A DNA stretch of 8,052 bases from Asaia bogorensis. Lineage in GTDB: Bacteria > Pseudomonadota > Alphaproteobacteria > Acetobacterales > Acetobacteraceae. Where the stretch lies: the NCBI GenBank assembly GCA_945874515.1, contig CAMCHA010000091.1, forward strand, positions 1 to 8,052. Reading direction: 5' to 3'. Positions 1 to 5,429 of this stretch are shown here, in pieces. The translations under genes and the position numbers were made by a program. The notes below the pieces were generated by a model, which ran no database searches, had not been told where the DNA came from, and was given only the letters and a program-made list of their open reading frames with translations. The first letter of the stretch is position 1; each line of letters opens with the position of its first letter.

Positions 1-102
1 GATTTGATGATGGGCGCCCCGGCCCCCGTGCCGCCGGAACGGCTCAAGGAATTGCACATCAAGTTGGATCTGCCGCCGGTGAAGGGTAGCAAGCCGGGCT
101 GA
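1..102 (+). CDS. C-terminal tail of an unrecognised protein (partial)
   Basis: Frame 1 is open from the window edge to a TGA at 100-102 and encodes 33 residues, ending in [10 protein letters not shown]. The third codon positions are mostly G or C, as in the real genes here. Frame 2 stops at once, and frame 3 is open but lacks this bias. The tail is rich in proline and lysine and shows no motif I can assign to a family. It reads in the same direction as the EipB-like gene, whose ATG lies 95 bases downstream, so the two could be cotranscribed. The 5' end is outside the window and no function is proposed. Confidence 0.45.
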   Translation, partial: DLMMGAPAPVPPERLKELHIKLDLPPVKGSKPG

Positions 103-150
103 TCCGCCGGTGCGAAACTTAATTGCGAAATATCAATTCTGATCCGCCGG
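99..150 (+). repeat. 12-bp direct repeat pair between the first two genes
   Basis: CTGATCCGCCGG occurs at 99-110, overlapping the stop codon of the first gene, and again exactly at 139-150. The start-to-start spacing is 40 bases. A shorter TGCGAAA also occurs twice between them (111-117 and 124-130). The arrangement could be a tandem regulator site or a trace of a small local duplication. Nothing identifies a binding protein. Confidence 0.4.
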
Positions 151-187
151 AATCGGCTATATCAGACGAAAGCGGCCCTTGCCGCCC

Positions 188-191
188 GGAG
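188..191 (+). promoter_or_regulatory. Ribosome binding site fixing the EipB-like start
   Basis: GGAG lies 6 bases before the ATG at 198. That ATG opens directly into a signal peptide. The frame is also open upstream to a TTG at 123, but the extra 25 residues are polar and would bury the signal peptide, so ATG198 is preferred. Confidence 0.7.
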
Positions 192-197
192 TATTCG

Positions 198-1046
198 ATG
201 CGGTTTCCTGCCCTGCTGGCCCTTGCGCTGATCCTGCCCGCCACCCCTGGCCTGACCCAGGGGGCTAAAGACGCGCCCGCCGCCGCCGCGCCGCTGGCGC
301 CACTCACGGCACGCTCGCTTGCTTCCCATCGCGGCGTCTACAGCCTGACGCTGGATCGCGCGCGGGAGAATGCGACCATTGTCGATGTCTCGGGCGCGAT
401 GCTTTTTGAATTGATTGATGCCTGTGAAAGCTGGACCACGCGTCAGCGCTTCACCATGACGCTGCGCAACCGTGAAGGGACAGAACTTGAGACAGGTTCT
501 GACTACGCCACGCTGGAATCCATGGATGGCCGGAATTTGCGTTTCAGCCTGACGCAGATGACGCAAGGCGCCGTCGAAAGCCGCGTGGCCGGCCAGGCGG
601 AGCTGACTGCGGATGGCAGCGGTGTCGCGCGCTATAGCGAGCCGGAAGTGAAGGAATTGCCCATCCCCCCAGGCACGCTTTTGCCCAATACCCACACCAT
701 CGCCACACTGAATGCTGCCCGCGCCGGCCAACGCCTGCTGGTCGCGCCGATTTTCGATGGCACCACCGCTGATGGCGCGCAGCAAACCACAACGGTGATG
801 TCGCCCTGGCAGGGGCCTCAGCCCGTGCCCGAAGCGCCGAGCCTTTCCACGCTTGGATCATCCCGCATGCGGATTGCCTTTTTTGAACCGGATGGCGAAC
901 AGGCTGGCGGCGCGCGCACGCCATCCTATGAAGTCTCGCTCCGCTACTTCGAAAATGGCGTGGCGGATGACATGATCATGGATTTTGGCGATTTCACCGT
1001 GCGCGCCAAGCTGGTGAAGCTGGAAGACGCGCCCGGCGGTTGCTGA
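198..1046 (+). CDS. eipB: EipB-like periplasmic envelope-integrity protein (DUF1849)
   Basis: Predicted 282-residue secreted protein. Residues 1-22 form a signal peptide: MRF, a leucine/alanine-rich core, then a cleavage region near GLTQG. The mature part starts with the family signature SHRGVYSLTL (about 43-52) and has a cysteine in DACESW (C76). The central segment includes LPIPPGTLLPNTHT, and the last residue is also a cysteine (C282). EipB of Brucella is a periplasmic beta-spiral protein that supports cell-envelope integrity. It has about 280 residues and a conserved disulfide between an early cysteine and one at the C-terminus, which fits C76 and C282 well. The family is characteristic of Alphaproteobacteria. 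The gene converges with the solute-binding protein gene, with 6 bases between the two stops and no obvious terminator. The family call is firm; the envelope role is inferred from the Brucella homologue. Confidence 0.88.
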   Translation: MRFPALLALALILPATPGLTQGAKDAPAAAAPLAPLTARSLASHRGVYSLTLDRARENATIVDVSGAMLFELIDACESWTTRQRFTMTLRNREGTELETGSDYATLESMDGRNLRFSLTQMTQGAVESRVAGQAELTADGSGVARYSEPEVKELPIPPGTLLPNTHTIATLNAARAGQRLLVAPIFDGTTADGAQQTTTVMSPWQGPQPVPEAPSLSTLGSSRMRIAFFEPDGEQAGGARTPSYEVSLRYFENGVADDMIMDFGDFTVRAKLVKLEDAPGGC

Positions 1047-1052
1047 ATAACT

Positions 1053-2630
1053 TTACGCTCGTCGCAAATTCCACAGGAAGGGGTTTGGCCCTTGCAGCAC
1101 GCCGGATAGGTCACGCCGGAACGCCGTGCGCAGACGGAATAGCCCGGTTGGTGCGAAGGGCAGCGATTCCCAAGTGATTTCCTGCAAGCGGCGCATCGCG
1201 GCATCCTGCCCAGCCTGATCATTTGCATTGATCCAGGCTTCCACCTGCGCTTCGGCTTCCGCATCGCTCGGCCAGCCAGGCCAGGCGGCTTGCCCATTCA
1301 TGCGAATGGCGAAGCTCACGGCGGGATTGGCGATGGTCGCTGCCGGGCCATTGGTATTGTGCAAATGCCAGCCACCCTGCGCCGGCGGATTGCGATTGGC
1401 GCGCCGCGCCAGAATGGTGGCCCAATCTGCTTCAATCGGCTGGATATTCACGCCAAGCTTGCGCATGAGTTCCACCGTCAGGCGGCCTTGCTGCGTCACG
1501 GCGGGAAAATCGCTCGGGTTGATGTGGATGATGGGCTCGCCACTATAGCCCGCATCGCGCAACGCAGCGCGGGCGCGTTCCATGGCCGCTTCGCCGCGCG
1601 CGGCGGGCGGGAATTCCACCACGCCTGGCAGGCCGCAAGGGAACATGGCGTGGCATTCCTGCCAGTCACCTTGCAGCGCCACCGCCGACATGAAATCCGA
1701 TTGCACGATCACATCACGAATAGCGCGGCGCACCCGCACATCATTGAAGGGCGGGTGCAGATGATTGAAGCGCAGGAAACCGAGAAACCCATTCGGGTCA
1801 TAAATCTGGGTTTGCGTATTGCGGTCCCGTTCCAGCACAGGCACCAAATCCGGCAGGGGGTATTCGATCCAGTCAATCTCTCCGGTGCGGAGTGCCGCCG
1901 CCGCCGTGCCACCATCTGGAATCCAGATCATCTCCAGCCTGTCGAAATGCACGCGCTTGCCGCCGGAAGCGGCTTCGGCGGGTTCGTCGCGCGGCACATA
2001 AGCATCATTGCGCGCATAATGGCTGCGGCTGCCTTGCACATAGTCATTGGCAATGAAGCGCCACGGCCCGCTGCCGATCATGTGTTCCAGCACCAAGGAC
2101 CGATCGCCGGGCAGGCTTGCGATGCTTTCTGGCATCATGAAGCAGGGCGAAGCGCCCGGTTTGGCGAGCGCATCAAACAGCGCGGGGAAGCGTCGATGCA
2201 GGCGGAATTGGATGGTGCGGTCATCGGTGGCGGAAAGCTCAGCCGTCGCGCGCATCAGGATTTGGCCGAAGCCGTCGCGGCTGGCCCAGCGCTTGATGCT
2301 CGCCACGCAATCCTGCGCGCGCACGGGTTCCCCGTCATGCCAGCGGAGCCCATCACGCAGGCGGATTTTCACGAGCTTGCCGTTATCTTCCTCGCTATGG
2401 CCTTCCGCCATTTGCGGGCGCGGCTGCAGCGCGCGATTGGCGCCATAGAGTGTGTCAAACACGCAATAGCCATGCGTGGTGATGATGGTGCTGGGGCTGA
2501 AGATTGGGTCCAGATTGGCGAGTGCCGCCTGCGGCATGAAGCGTAGCGTGCGGGCGCGGCTAGTTTGCGCCAGGGCAGGGCGGGCCAAAGGCGCGGCCAA
2601 GGCGGTGGTGAGAAGTGTGCGGCGATGCAT
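1053..2630 (-). CDS. ABC transporter solute-binding protein, family 5 (SBP_bac_5), under a TPP riboswitch
   Basis: Predicted 525-residue periplasmic binding protein of the oligopeptide/nickel type. It starts MHRRTLLTTALAAPLARPALA, a signal peptide with a twin arginine (R3-R4), so Tat export is possible; cleavage is likely after ALA at 19-21. Family features follow in order: LANLDPIF near the mature N-terminus, VFDTLYG, the signature LRDGLRWHDGEPVRAQDCV, then GSGPWRF, LRTGEIDWIEYP, and the second-lobe segment LRFNHLHPPFNDVRVRRAI. The length is usual for the family. The ATG at 2630 is chosen because AAGGA sits 7 bases upstream; an ATG at 2636 is a near alternative. No permease or ATPase gene is adjacent, so it is an orphan. 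The TPP riboswitch in its leader suggests repression when thiamine pyrophosphate is plentiful and a ligand related to thiamine. That ligand is inferred; the fold family normally binds peptides, nickel or opines. Confidence 0.93.
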   Translation of the reverse strand: MHRRTLLTTALAAPLARPALAQTSRARTLRFMPQAALANLDPIFSPSTIITTHGYCVFDTLYGANRALQPRPQMAEGHSEEDNGKLVKIRLRDGLRWHDGEPVRAQDCVASIKRWASRDGFGQILMRATAELSATDDRTIQFRLHRRFPALFDALAKPGASPCFMMPESIASLPGDRSLVLEHMIGSGPWRFIANDYVQGSRSHYARNDAYVPRDEPAEAASGGKRVHFDRLEMIWIPDGGTAAAALRTGEIDWIEYPLPDLVPVLERDRNTQTQIYDPNGFLGFLRFNHLHPPFNDVRVRRAIRDVIVQSDFMSAVALQGDWQECHAMFPCGLPGVVEFPPAARGEAAMERARAALRDAGYSGEPIIHINPSDFPAVTQQGRLTVELMRKLGVNIQPIEADWATILARRANRNPPAQGGWHLHNTNGPAATIANPAVSFAIRMNGQAAWPGWPSDAEAEAQVEAWINANDQAGQDAAMRRLQEITWESLPFAPTGLFRLRTAFRRDLSGVLQGPNPFLWNLRRA

Positions 2631-2637
2631 CCCCATA

Positions 2638-2642
2638 TCCTT
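2638..2642 (-). promoter_or_regulatory. Ribosome binding site of the solute-binding protein
   Basis: On the minus strand AAGGA lies 7 bases before the ATG at 2630 and only 1 base before the alternative ATG at 2636. This favours 2630. Being the only good site in the leader, it is the likely target if the riboswitch works on translation. Confidence 0.6.
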
Positions 2643-2659
2643 CGTTTCCTGTCGGATAA

Positions 2660-2690
2660 CGCGGGAAAGGGGGCTTTGGCCCATCCCGCG
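2660..2690 (-). promoter_or_regulatory. Hairpin in the riboswitch expression platform
   Basis: Between the aptamer and the start codon the minus strand forms a perfect 7-bp stem, CGCGGGA with TCCCGCG. A nested GGGC/GCCC stem closes on CAAA. A second small hairpin precedes it at 2694-2707 (GCCCT/AGGGC, loop TGCC). Neither is followed by a T-run, so classical intrinsic termination is unlikely. Sequestration of the ribosome binding site or Rho-dependent control fits better. The stem is visible directly; its role is inferred from its position. Confidence 0.45.
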
Positions 2691-2730
2691 CCAGCCCTGG
2701 CAAGGGCAAAACGCGAGCAAACGGGCGATG

Positions 2731-2820
2731 CACCGTTCCCTACGCCGGTCCGAACCGGGTCAGGTTCCAGGGGTCGCGGGTGAAGCCCGCCTCTCAGCCC
2801 CAAAAGGGCTCCCCCAGGTG
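2731..2820 (-). ncRNA. TPP (thiamine pyrophosphate) riboswitch, THI element
   Basis: The minus strand carries the conserved THI-box parts in the right order. P1 is closed by CACC (2820-2817) and GGTG (2734-2731). The 5' arm GGGGGAGCCC follows. A P3 hairpin with loop TTTT leads into the invariant CTGAGA (2797-2792). An optional extra arm is GCGGG-CTTCA-CCCGC (2790-2776). Then come GACCCC, GAACCTGACCCGG (P4) and a CCGGT-TCGG-ACCGG arm (P5), ending in GCGTAGGGAA. The aptamer binds TPP and normally turns off thiamine biosynthesis or transport genes when TPP is abundant. It ends about 100 bases before the solute-binding protein ATG on the same strand, with no gene between, so that gene is the evident target. 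Confidence 0.94.
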
Positions 2821-2827
2821 TCTCGGC

Positions 2828-2833
2828 TAGTTA
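2828..2833 (-). promoter_or_regulatory. Candidate -10 box upstream of the riboswitch
   Basis: TAACTA on the minus strand would place the transcript start about 7-8 bases further on, right at the beginning of the riboswitch P1. No good -35 lies at 17 bases; a TTGCGC within the palindrome sits about 21 bases upstream. The position is sensible but the match is weak. Confidence 0.3.
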
Positions 2834-2849
2834 ATTGCGCCCTCACGCA

Positions 2850-2863
2850 GGCTTGCGCAAGCC
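2850..2863. promoter_or_regulatory. 14-bp perfect palindrome, candidate operator in the divergent region
   Basis: GGCTTGCGCAAGCC is fully self-complementary. It lies between the divergent solute-binding protein and dehydratase genes, just upstream of the possible -10 of the former. The core half-site TTGCGC recurs at 2835-2840, and its complement GCGCAA at 2883-2888, giving a cluster around the full site. This suggests a dimeric repressor or activator of sugar-acid genes, but no regulator gene is in the window to pair with it. Confidence 0.4.
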
Positions 2864-2875
2864 CAGCGGTGGCGC

Positions 2876-2902
2876 GGGGGGGGCGCAACGGGGTAGAAGG
2901 GG
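2876..2902 (+). other. Canonical G-quadruplex motif upstream of the dehydratase gene
   Basis: An eight-G run (2876-2883) can supply two G3 tracts with a 2-base loop. It is followed by GGGG at 2890-2893 and GGGG at 2899-2902, with loops of 6 and 5 bases. This meets the usual four-tract rule. It lies 27 bases before the start codon, in the promoter or 5' leader. Chance occurrence is plausible in GC-rich DNA. Confidence 0.35.
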
Positions 2903-2929
2903 CGTAACATTCGCCAAAGGGAAACGCCC

Positions 2930-4465
2930 ATGTCCAGCACCATTGCCCTGCCGCCCGTCATTCGCCTGCATCCTGGTGATGGTGTGGTGATTGCACGCAT
3001 TCCGCTGACGCCGGGGACGGAAGTCGCGCCTGGCATCAGCGTGGGCGAAAGGCGTATCCCGCCTGGCCATAAGGTCGCGATCCGCCCGCACGCGAAGGGC
3101 GAGCCCATTCGCCGCTATGGACAGATTATTGGCTTTGCGACGGATGCGATTGAACCTGGCGCCTGGGTGCATACGCATAATTGCGAAATGGGCGATTTCG
3201 CGCGGGATTACGCCTGGGGCCAGGATGCGAAGCCGACCGATTACATTGATGTACCGGCCAGCTTTATGGGCATTCGCCGAGCCGATGGCCGTGTCGCGAC
3301 ACGCAATTACATCGGTATCATCACTTCCGTGAATTGTTCCGCCCATGTCGCGGAATTGATCGCTCGACAGTTCGAGAAAAACCCCATCACCGGTGATGAT
3401 CCGCTGTCGGGTTGGGGCAATGTGGATGGCGTGGTGGCGCTGACGCATAAAACCGGTTGCGGCATGACCATGGATGAACCCTTGCGGGTGCTGCGCCGCA
3501 CTCTGGCGGGTTTTGCGCGACATGCGAATTTTTCCCATGTGATTGCGATTGGCCTTGGCTGTGAAGTCAATCAGCTTGGCCCCATGCTGGAAGAACAGCG
3601 GCTGACGGGGCGGCTGCGCAGCATGGATATTCAGGATGCCGGCGCGCGCGCGACCGTGATGAAGGGCATAGATTTCGTGAAGGAAGTGCTGGCGGAATCC
3701 AATACCGCCAAGCGCGAAGCCGTGCCTGCTTCGGAACTTTGCGTGGCGCTGCAATGCGGCGGTTCGGATGGCTATTCAGGCTTCACCGCCAATCCTGCCT
3801 TGGGCGTGGCGTCTGATTTGCTGGTGCGCCATGGCGGCACGGTGATCCTTTCCGAAAGCCCTGAGACCTATGGCGCGGAGCATTTGCTGACGCGCCGCGC
3901 GGTATCTCGTGAAGTCGGCCAGAAGCTTGTTGATGTGATGCATTGGTGGGAGGATTACACGGCGCGCCAAGGTGCCGAGATGAATGCCAATCCCTCGCCA
4001 GGCAATAAGGCAGGCGGGCTCACGACCATTCTGGAAAAATCGCTTGGCGCCATGGCCAAGGCCGGCACCACCAATCTGGTAGAGGTTTATCGCTATGCCG
4101 AACCGGTCACCGCCAAGGGTTTCGTGTTCATGGACACGCCTGGCTATGACCCGGTGGGCGCGACTGGCCAGGTGGCGGGCGGTGCCAATCTGGTGTGCTT
4201 CACCACCGGGCGCGGCAGCGTTTTCGGCATGAAGCCAGCGCCATCCATCAAGCTTGCCACCAATACCACCATGTATGATCGCCTGTCGGAAGACATGGAC
4301 ATCAATTGCGGCACGGTGCTGACAGGCGGTGAAAGCGTGCAGGCATGCGGTGAGCGTATTTTCGAATTGATGCTGCGCACCGCTTCCGGCGAGCCCACAA
4401 AAAGCGAAGCGCTTGGCTTCGGCGCGCAGGAATTCGCGCCCTGGATGCTGGGAGCAACCATGTGA
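2930..4465 (+). CDS. UxaA-family sugar-acid dehydratase (altronate/galactarate dehydratase type), with N-terminal SAF domain
   Basis: The 511-residue product is full length for the family, which includes E. coli UxaA and GarD. Residues about 12-85 form a SAF-like domain ending in VHTHNCEMGDF. The catalytic part follows: GRVATRNYIGI (120-130), HKTGCGM (173-179), GLGCEVNQ (208-215), CGGSDGYSG (276-284), NPSPGNKAGGL (354-364), DTPGYDPVGATGQVAGG (402-418) and NCGTVLTGGES (459-469). These enzymes dehydrate aldonates or aldarates to 2-keto-3-deoxy acids in the cytoplasm, using a metal centre. The start has AAAGGG 8 bases upstream. The gene overlaps the class II aldolase by 4 bases, so the two are almost certainly one transcript and the aldolase probably acts on the dehydration product. 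The substrate (altronate, galactarate, fuconate, rhamnonate or another) cannot be told from sequence. Confidence 0.93.
   Translation: MSSTIALPPVIRLHPGDGVVIARIPLTPGTEVAPGISVGERRIPPGHKVAIRPHAKGEPIRRYGQIIGFATDAIEPGAWVHTHNCEMGDFARDYAWGQDAKPTDYIDVPASFMGIRRADGRVATRNYIGIITSVNCSAHVAELIARQFEKNPITGDDPLSGWGNVDGVVALTHKTGCGMTMDEPLRVLRRTLAGFARHANFSHVIAIGLGCEVNQLGPMLEEQRLTGRLRSMDIQDAGARATVMKGIDFVKEVLAESNTAKREAVPASELCVALQCGGSDGYSGFTANPALGVASDLLVRHGGTVILSESPETYGAEHLLTRRAVSREVGQKLVDVMHWWEDYTARQGAEMNANPSPGNKAGGLTTILEKSLGAMAKAGTTNLVEVYRYAEPVTAKGFVFMDTPGYDPVGATGQVAGGANLVCFTTGRGSVFGMKPAPSIKLATNTTMYDRLSEDMDINCGTVLTGGESVQACGERIFELMLRTASGEPTKSEALGFGAQEFAPWMLGATM
4450..4454 (+). promoter_or_regulatory. Ribosome binding site selecting the GTG start of the aldolase
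   Basis: GGGAG lies 7 bases before GTG at 4462-4464, inside the end of the dehydratase gene. It supports a non-ATG start that shares GTGA with the upstream stop codon. Confidence 0.6.
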
Positions 4466-5103
4466 CCCGCGCTGAGGCGAAGCGGGAAATTCTCTGCATC
4501 GCGCAAGCGCTGGATCAGGCAGGGATGATGCCCTCCAAATCCGGCAATGTCTCGGCGCGCGATGCGAAGGGTTTCATCATCACGCCAGCCGGCCTGCCTT
4601 ATGCGCGGACCACGGTTGATGATCTGGTGACGACGGGCATGGATGGCAGCCCGCTTGGCCGTGCGAAGCATCGGCCTTCTTCCGAATGGCGGCTGCATGC
4701 GGCAATTTACGCCGCGCGGCCCGAGGTGATGGCCGTGGTGCATACGCATTCCCCGCGCGCCACCGCGCTTTCCTGTGCACGCAAGGGTATTCCGGCCTTT
4801 CATTACATGGTGCTGTTGGCGGGCGGGCCGATTGCCTGCGCAGATCATGCTACGGCGGGCACACAGGCGCTTGCGGATAAGGCGCTTAGCGCCATGGCAG
4901 GGCGGCGGGCGGTATTGCTCGCCAATCATGGTGTGGTGGCCGTGGGCGCCACGCTGGCAGCCGCGCATGCGCTGGCTTTGGAGGTTGAAAATCTCGCCGG
5001 CCAATACCTCGATCTACTGGCGGCGGGGCTGAAGCCCGTGTTGCTGACGGAAGCGCAATTGGCCGAAGCGGCCAAGCATTTCGCGGGCTATGGCAGGGGC
5101 TAG
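4462..5103 (+). CDS. Class II aldolase/adducin-family protein (fuculose-phosphate-aldolase type)
   Basis: The 213-residue product matches the usual length of L-fuculose-1-phosphate aldolase relatives. The zinc site is intact: HTHSP gives H94 and H96, and ANHG gives H156. E75 in SSEWRLH sits where the catalytic glutamate of E. coli FucA lies. The N-terminal segments SGNVSAR (27-33) and TPAGLPY (41-47) match the family phosphate-binding region. A tyrosine near the C-terminus (Y210) recalls the tail tyrosine of FucA. Such enzymes cleave or rearrange sugar phosphates or keto-acids by a zinc-stabilised enediolate; some are epimerases or decarboxylases. The GTG start overlaps the dehydratase stop (GTGA), implying translational coupling. 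The likely role is retro-aldol cleavage of the dehydratase product, which is inference. Its stop shares CTAG with the stop of the convergent YdhR-family gene. Confidence 0.92.
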   Translation: MTRAEAKREILCIAQALDQAGMMPSKSGNVSARDAKGFIITPAGLPYARTTVDDLVTTGMDGSPLGRAKHRPSSEWRLHAAIYAARPEVMAVVHTHSPRATALSCARKGIPAFHYMVLLAGGPIACADHATAGTQALADKALSAMAGRRAVLLANHGVVAVGATLAAAHALALEVENLAGQYLDLLAAGLKPVLLTEAQLAEAAKHFAGYGRG

Positions 5104-5429
5104 GGTTCGCTGACAGGCCCGCGCGTGATCGCGGTAAGTTCCGCGTTATAGGTCCGGTACACAGCCTCAATCCCGGTGACACCCACCGCCGCCAGCCGCG
5201 CTGCGTGCTTGGCGTGATAGGCCTCAGCCGCCGAGCGATTGCGGAACAGATAAATCCCGCCGGAACGCCCGGCTGCCTTATCCTCAGTCCAGATTTTCCA
5301 GAGCAGATCAGGCTCCGCAGCGATGTCTTCGGCCAGCGCACGCAAAGCGCGGGCTTGGGCCTCCCCGCCCGGTTTACGGGCGGGGAAGTCGAAGATCACC
5401 AGCGTTGCTGTTTCAGGCGCTGGCAACAA
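5100..5429 (-). CDS. YdhR-family putative monooxygenase (small ferredoxin-like alpha/beta-barrel protein)
   Basis: About 109 residues from the chosen start, near the 101 of E. coli YdhR. The family pattern is clear: TLVIFDF as the first strand, ALAEDIAAEPDLLWKIWTE, then GGIYLF, AEAYHAKHAARL and a terminal region with YNAELTAIT. YdhR proteins are dimeric and resemble small quinone or aromatic monooxygenases of the ABM fold; the physiological substrate is unknown. No ATG is available. TTG codons occur at 5465, 5429 and 5426, and a GTG at 5399 would cut into strand 1. I chose TTG 5429 because it gives family length with only 17 bases of overlap with the FAH gene. A strong 10-bp inverted repeat lies early in the coding region (5362-5386). 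It is the last gene of the minus-strand run. Family is fairly sure, start uncertain. Confidence 0.84.
   Translation of the reverse strand: MLPAPETATLVIFDFPARKPGGEAQARALRALAEDIAAEPDLLWKIWTEDKAAGRSGGIYLFRNRSAAEAYHAKHAARLAAVGVTGIEAVYRTYNAELTAITRGPVSEP
5362..5386 (-). repeat. 10-bp perfect inverted repeat with 5-base loop, early in the YdhR-family gene
   Basis: The plus strand reads TCCCCGCCCG, loop GTTTA, CGGGCGGGGA, so either strand can form a very stable hairpin. In the minus-strand transcript it comes 27 bases after the FAH stop codon and inside the next coding region. No T-run follows, so it is not a standard intrinsic terminator. It may protect the upstream mRNA, pause transcription or lower expression of the last gene. 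Confidence 0.5.

Noticed and set aside
123..197. N-terminal extension of the EipB-like protein from a TTG at 123
   Set aside because: It would add 25 polar residues before an otherwise normal signal peptide, and GGAG is correctly spaced only for ATG 198.
1290..2546. Long plus-strand open frame (418 codons) opposite the solute-binding protein gene
   Set aside because: It lies entirely antisense to a gene with clear family motifs. It is rich in histidine, arginine and alanine, as expected of a reverse-strand shadow in GC-rich DNA, and shows no domain.
2631..2720. N-terminal extension of the solute-binding protein up to a TTG at 2720
   Set aside because: It would start inside the riboswitch leader and place the signal peptide about 30 residues into the chain; the binding site AAGGA fits ATG 2630.
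2843..3754. Minus-strand open frame (303 codons) opposite the UxaA-family dehydratase
   Set aside because: A shadow of conserved dehydratase codons. Its composition is dominated by H, R and A, and no recognisable motif is present.
4144..5004. Minus-strand open frame (286 codons) across the dehydratase/aldolase junction
   Set aside because: It covers two well-supported plus-strand genes and has no motif or credible start.
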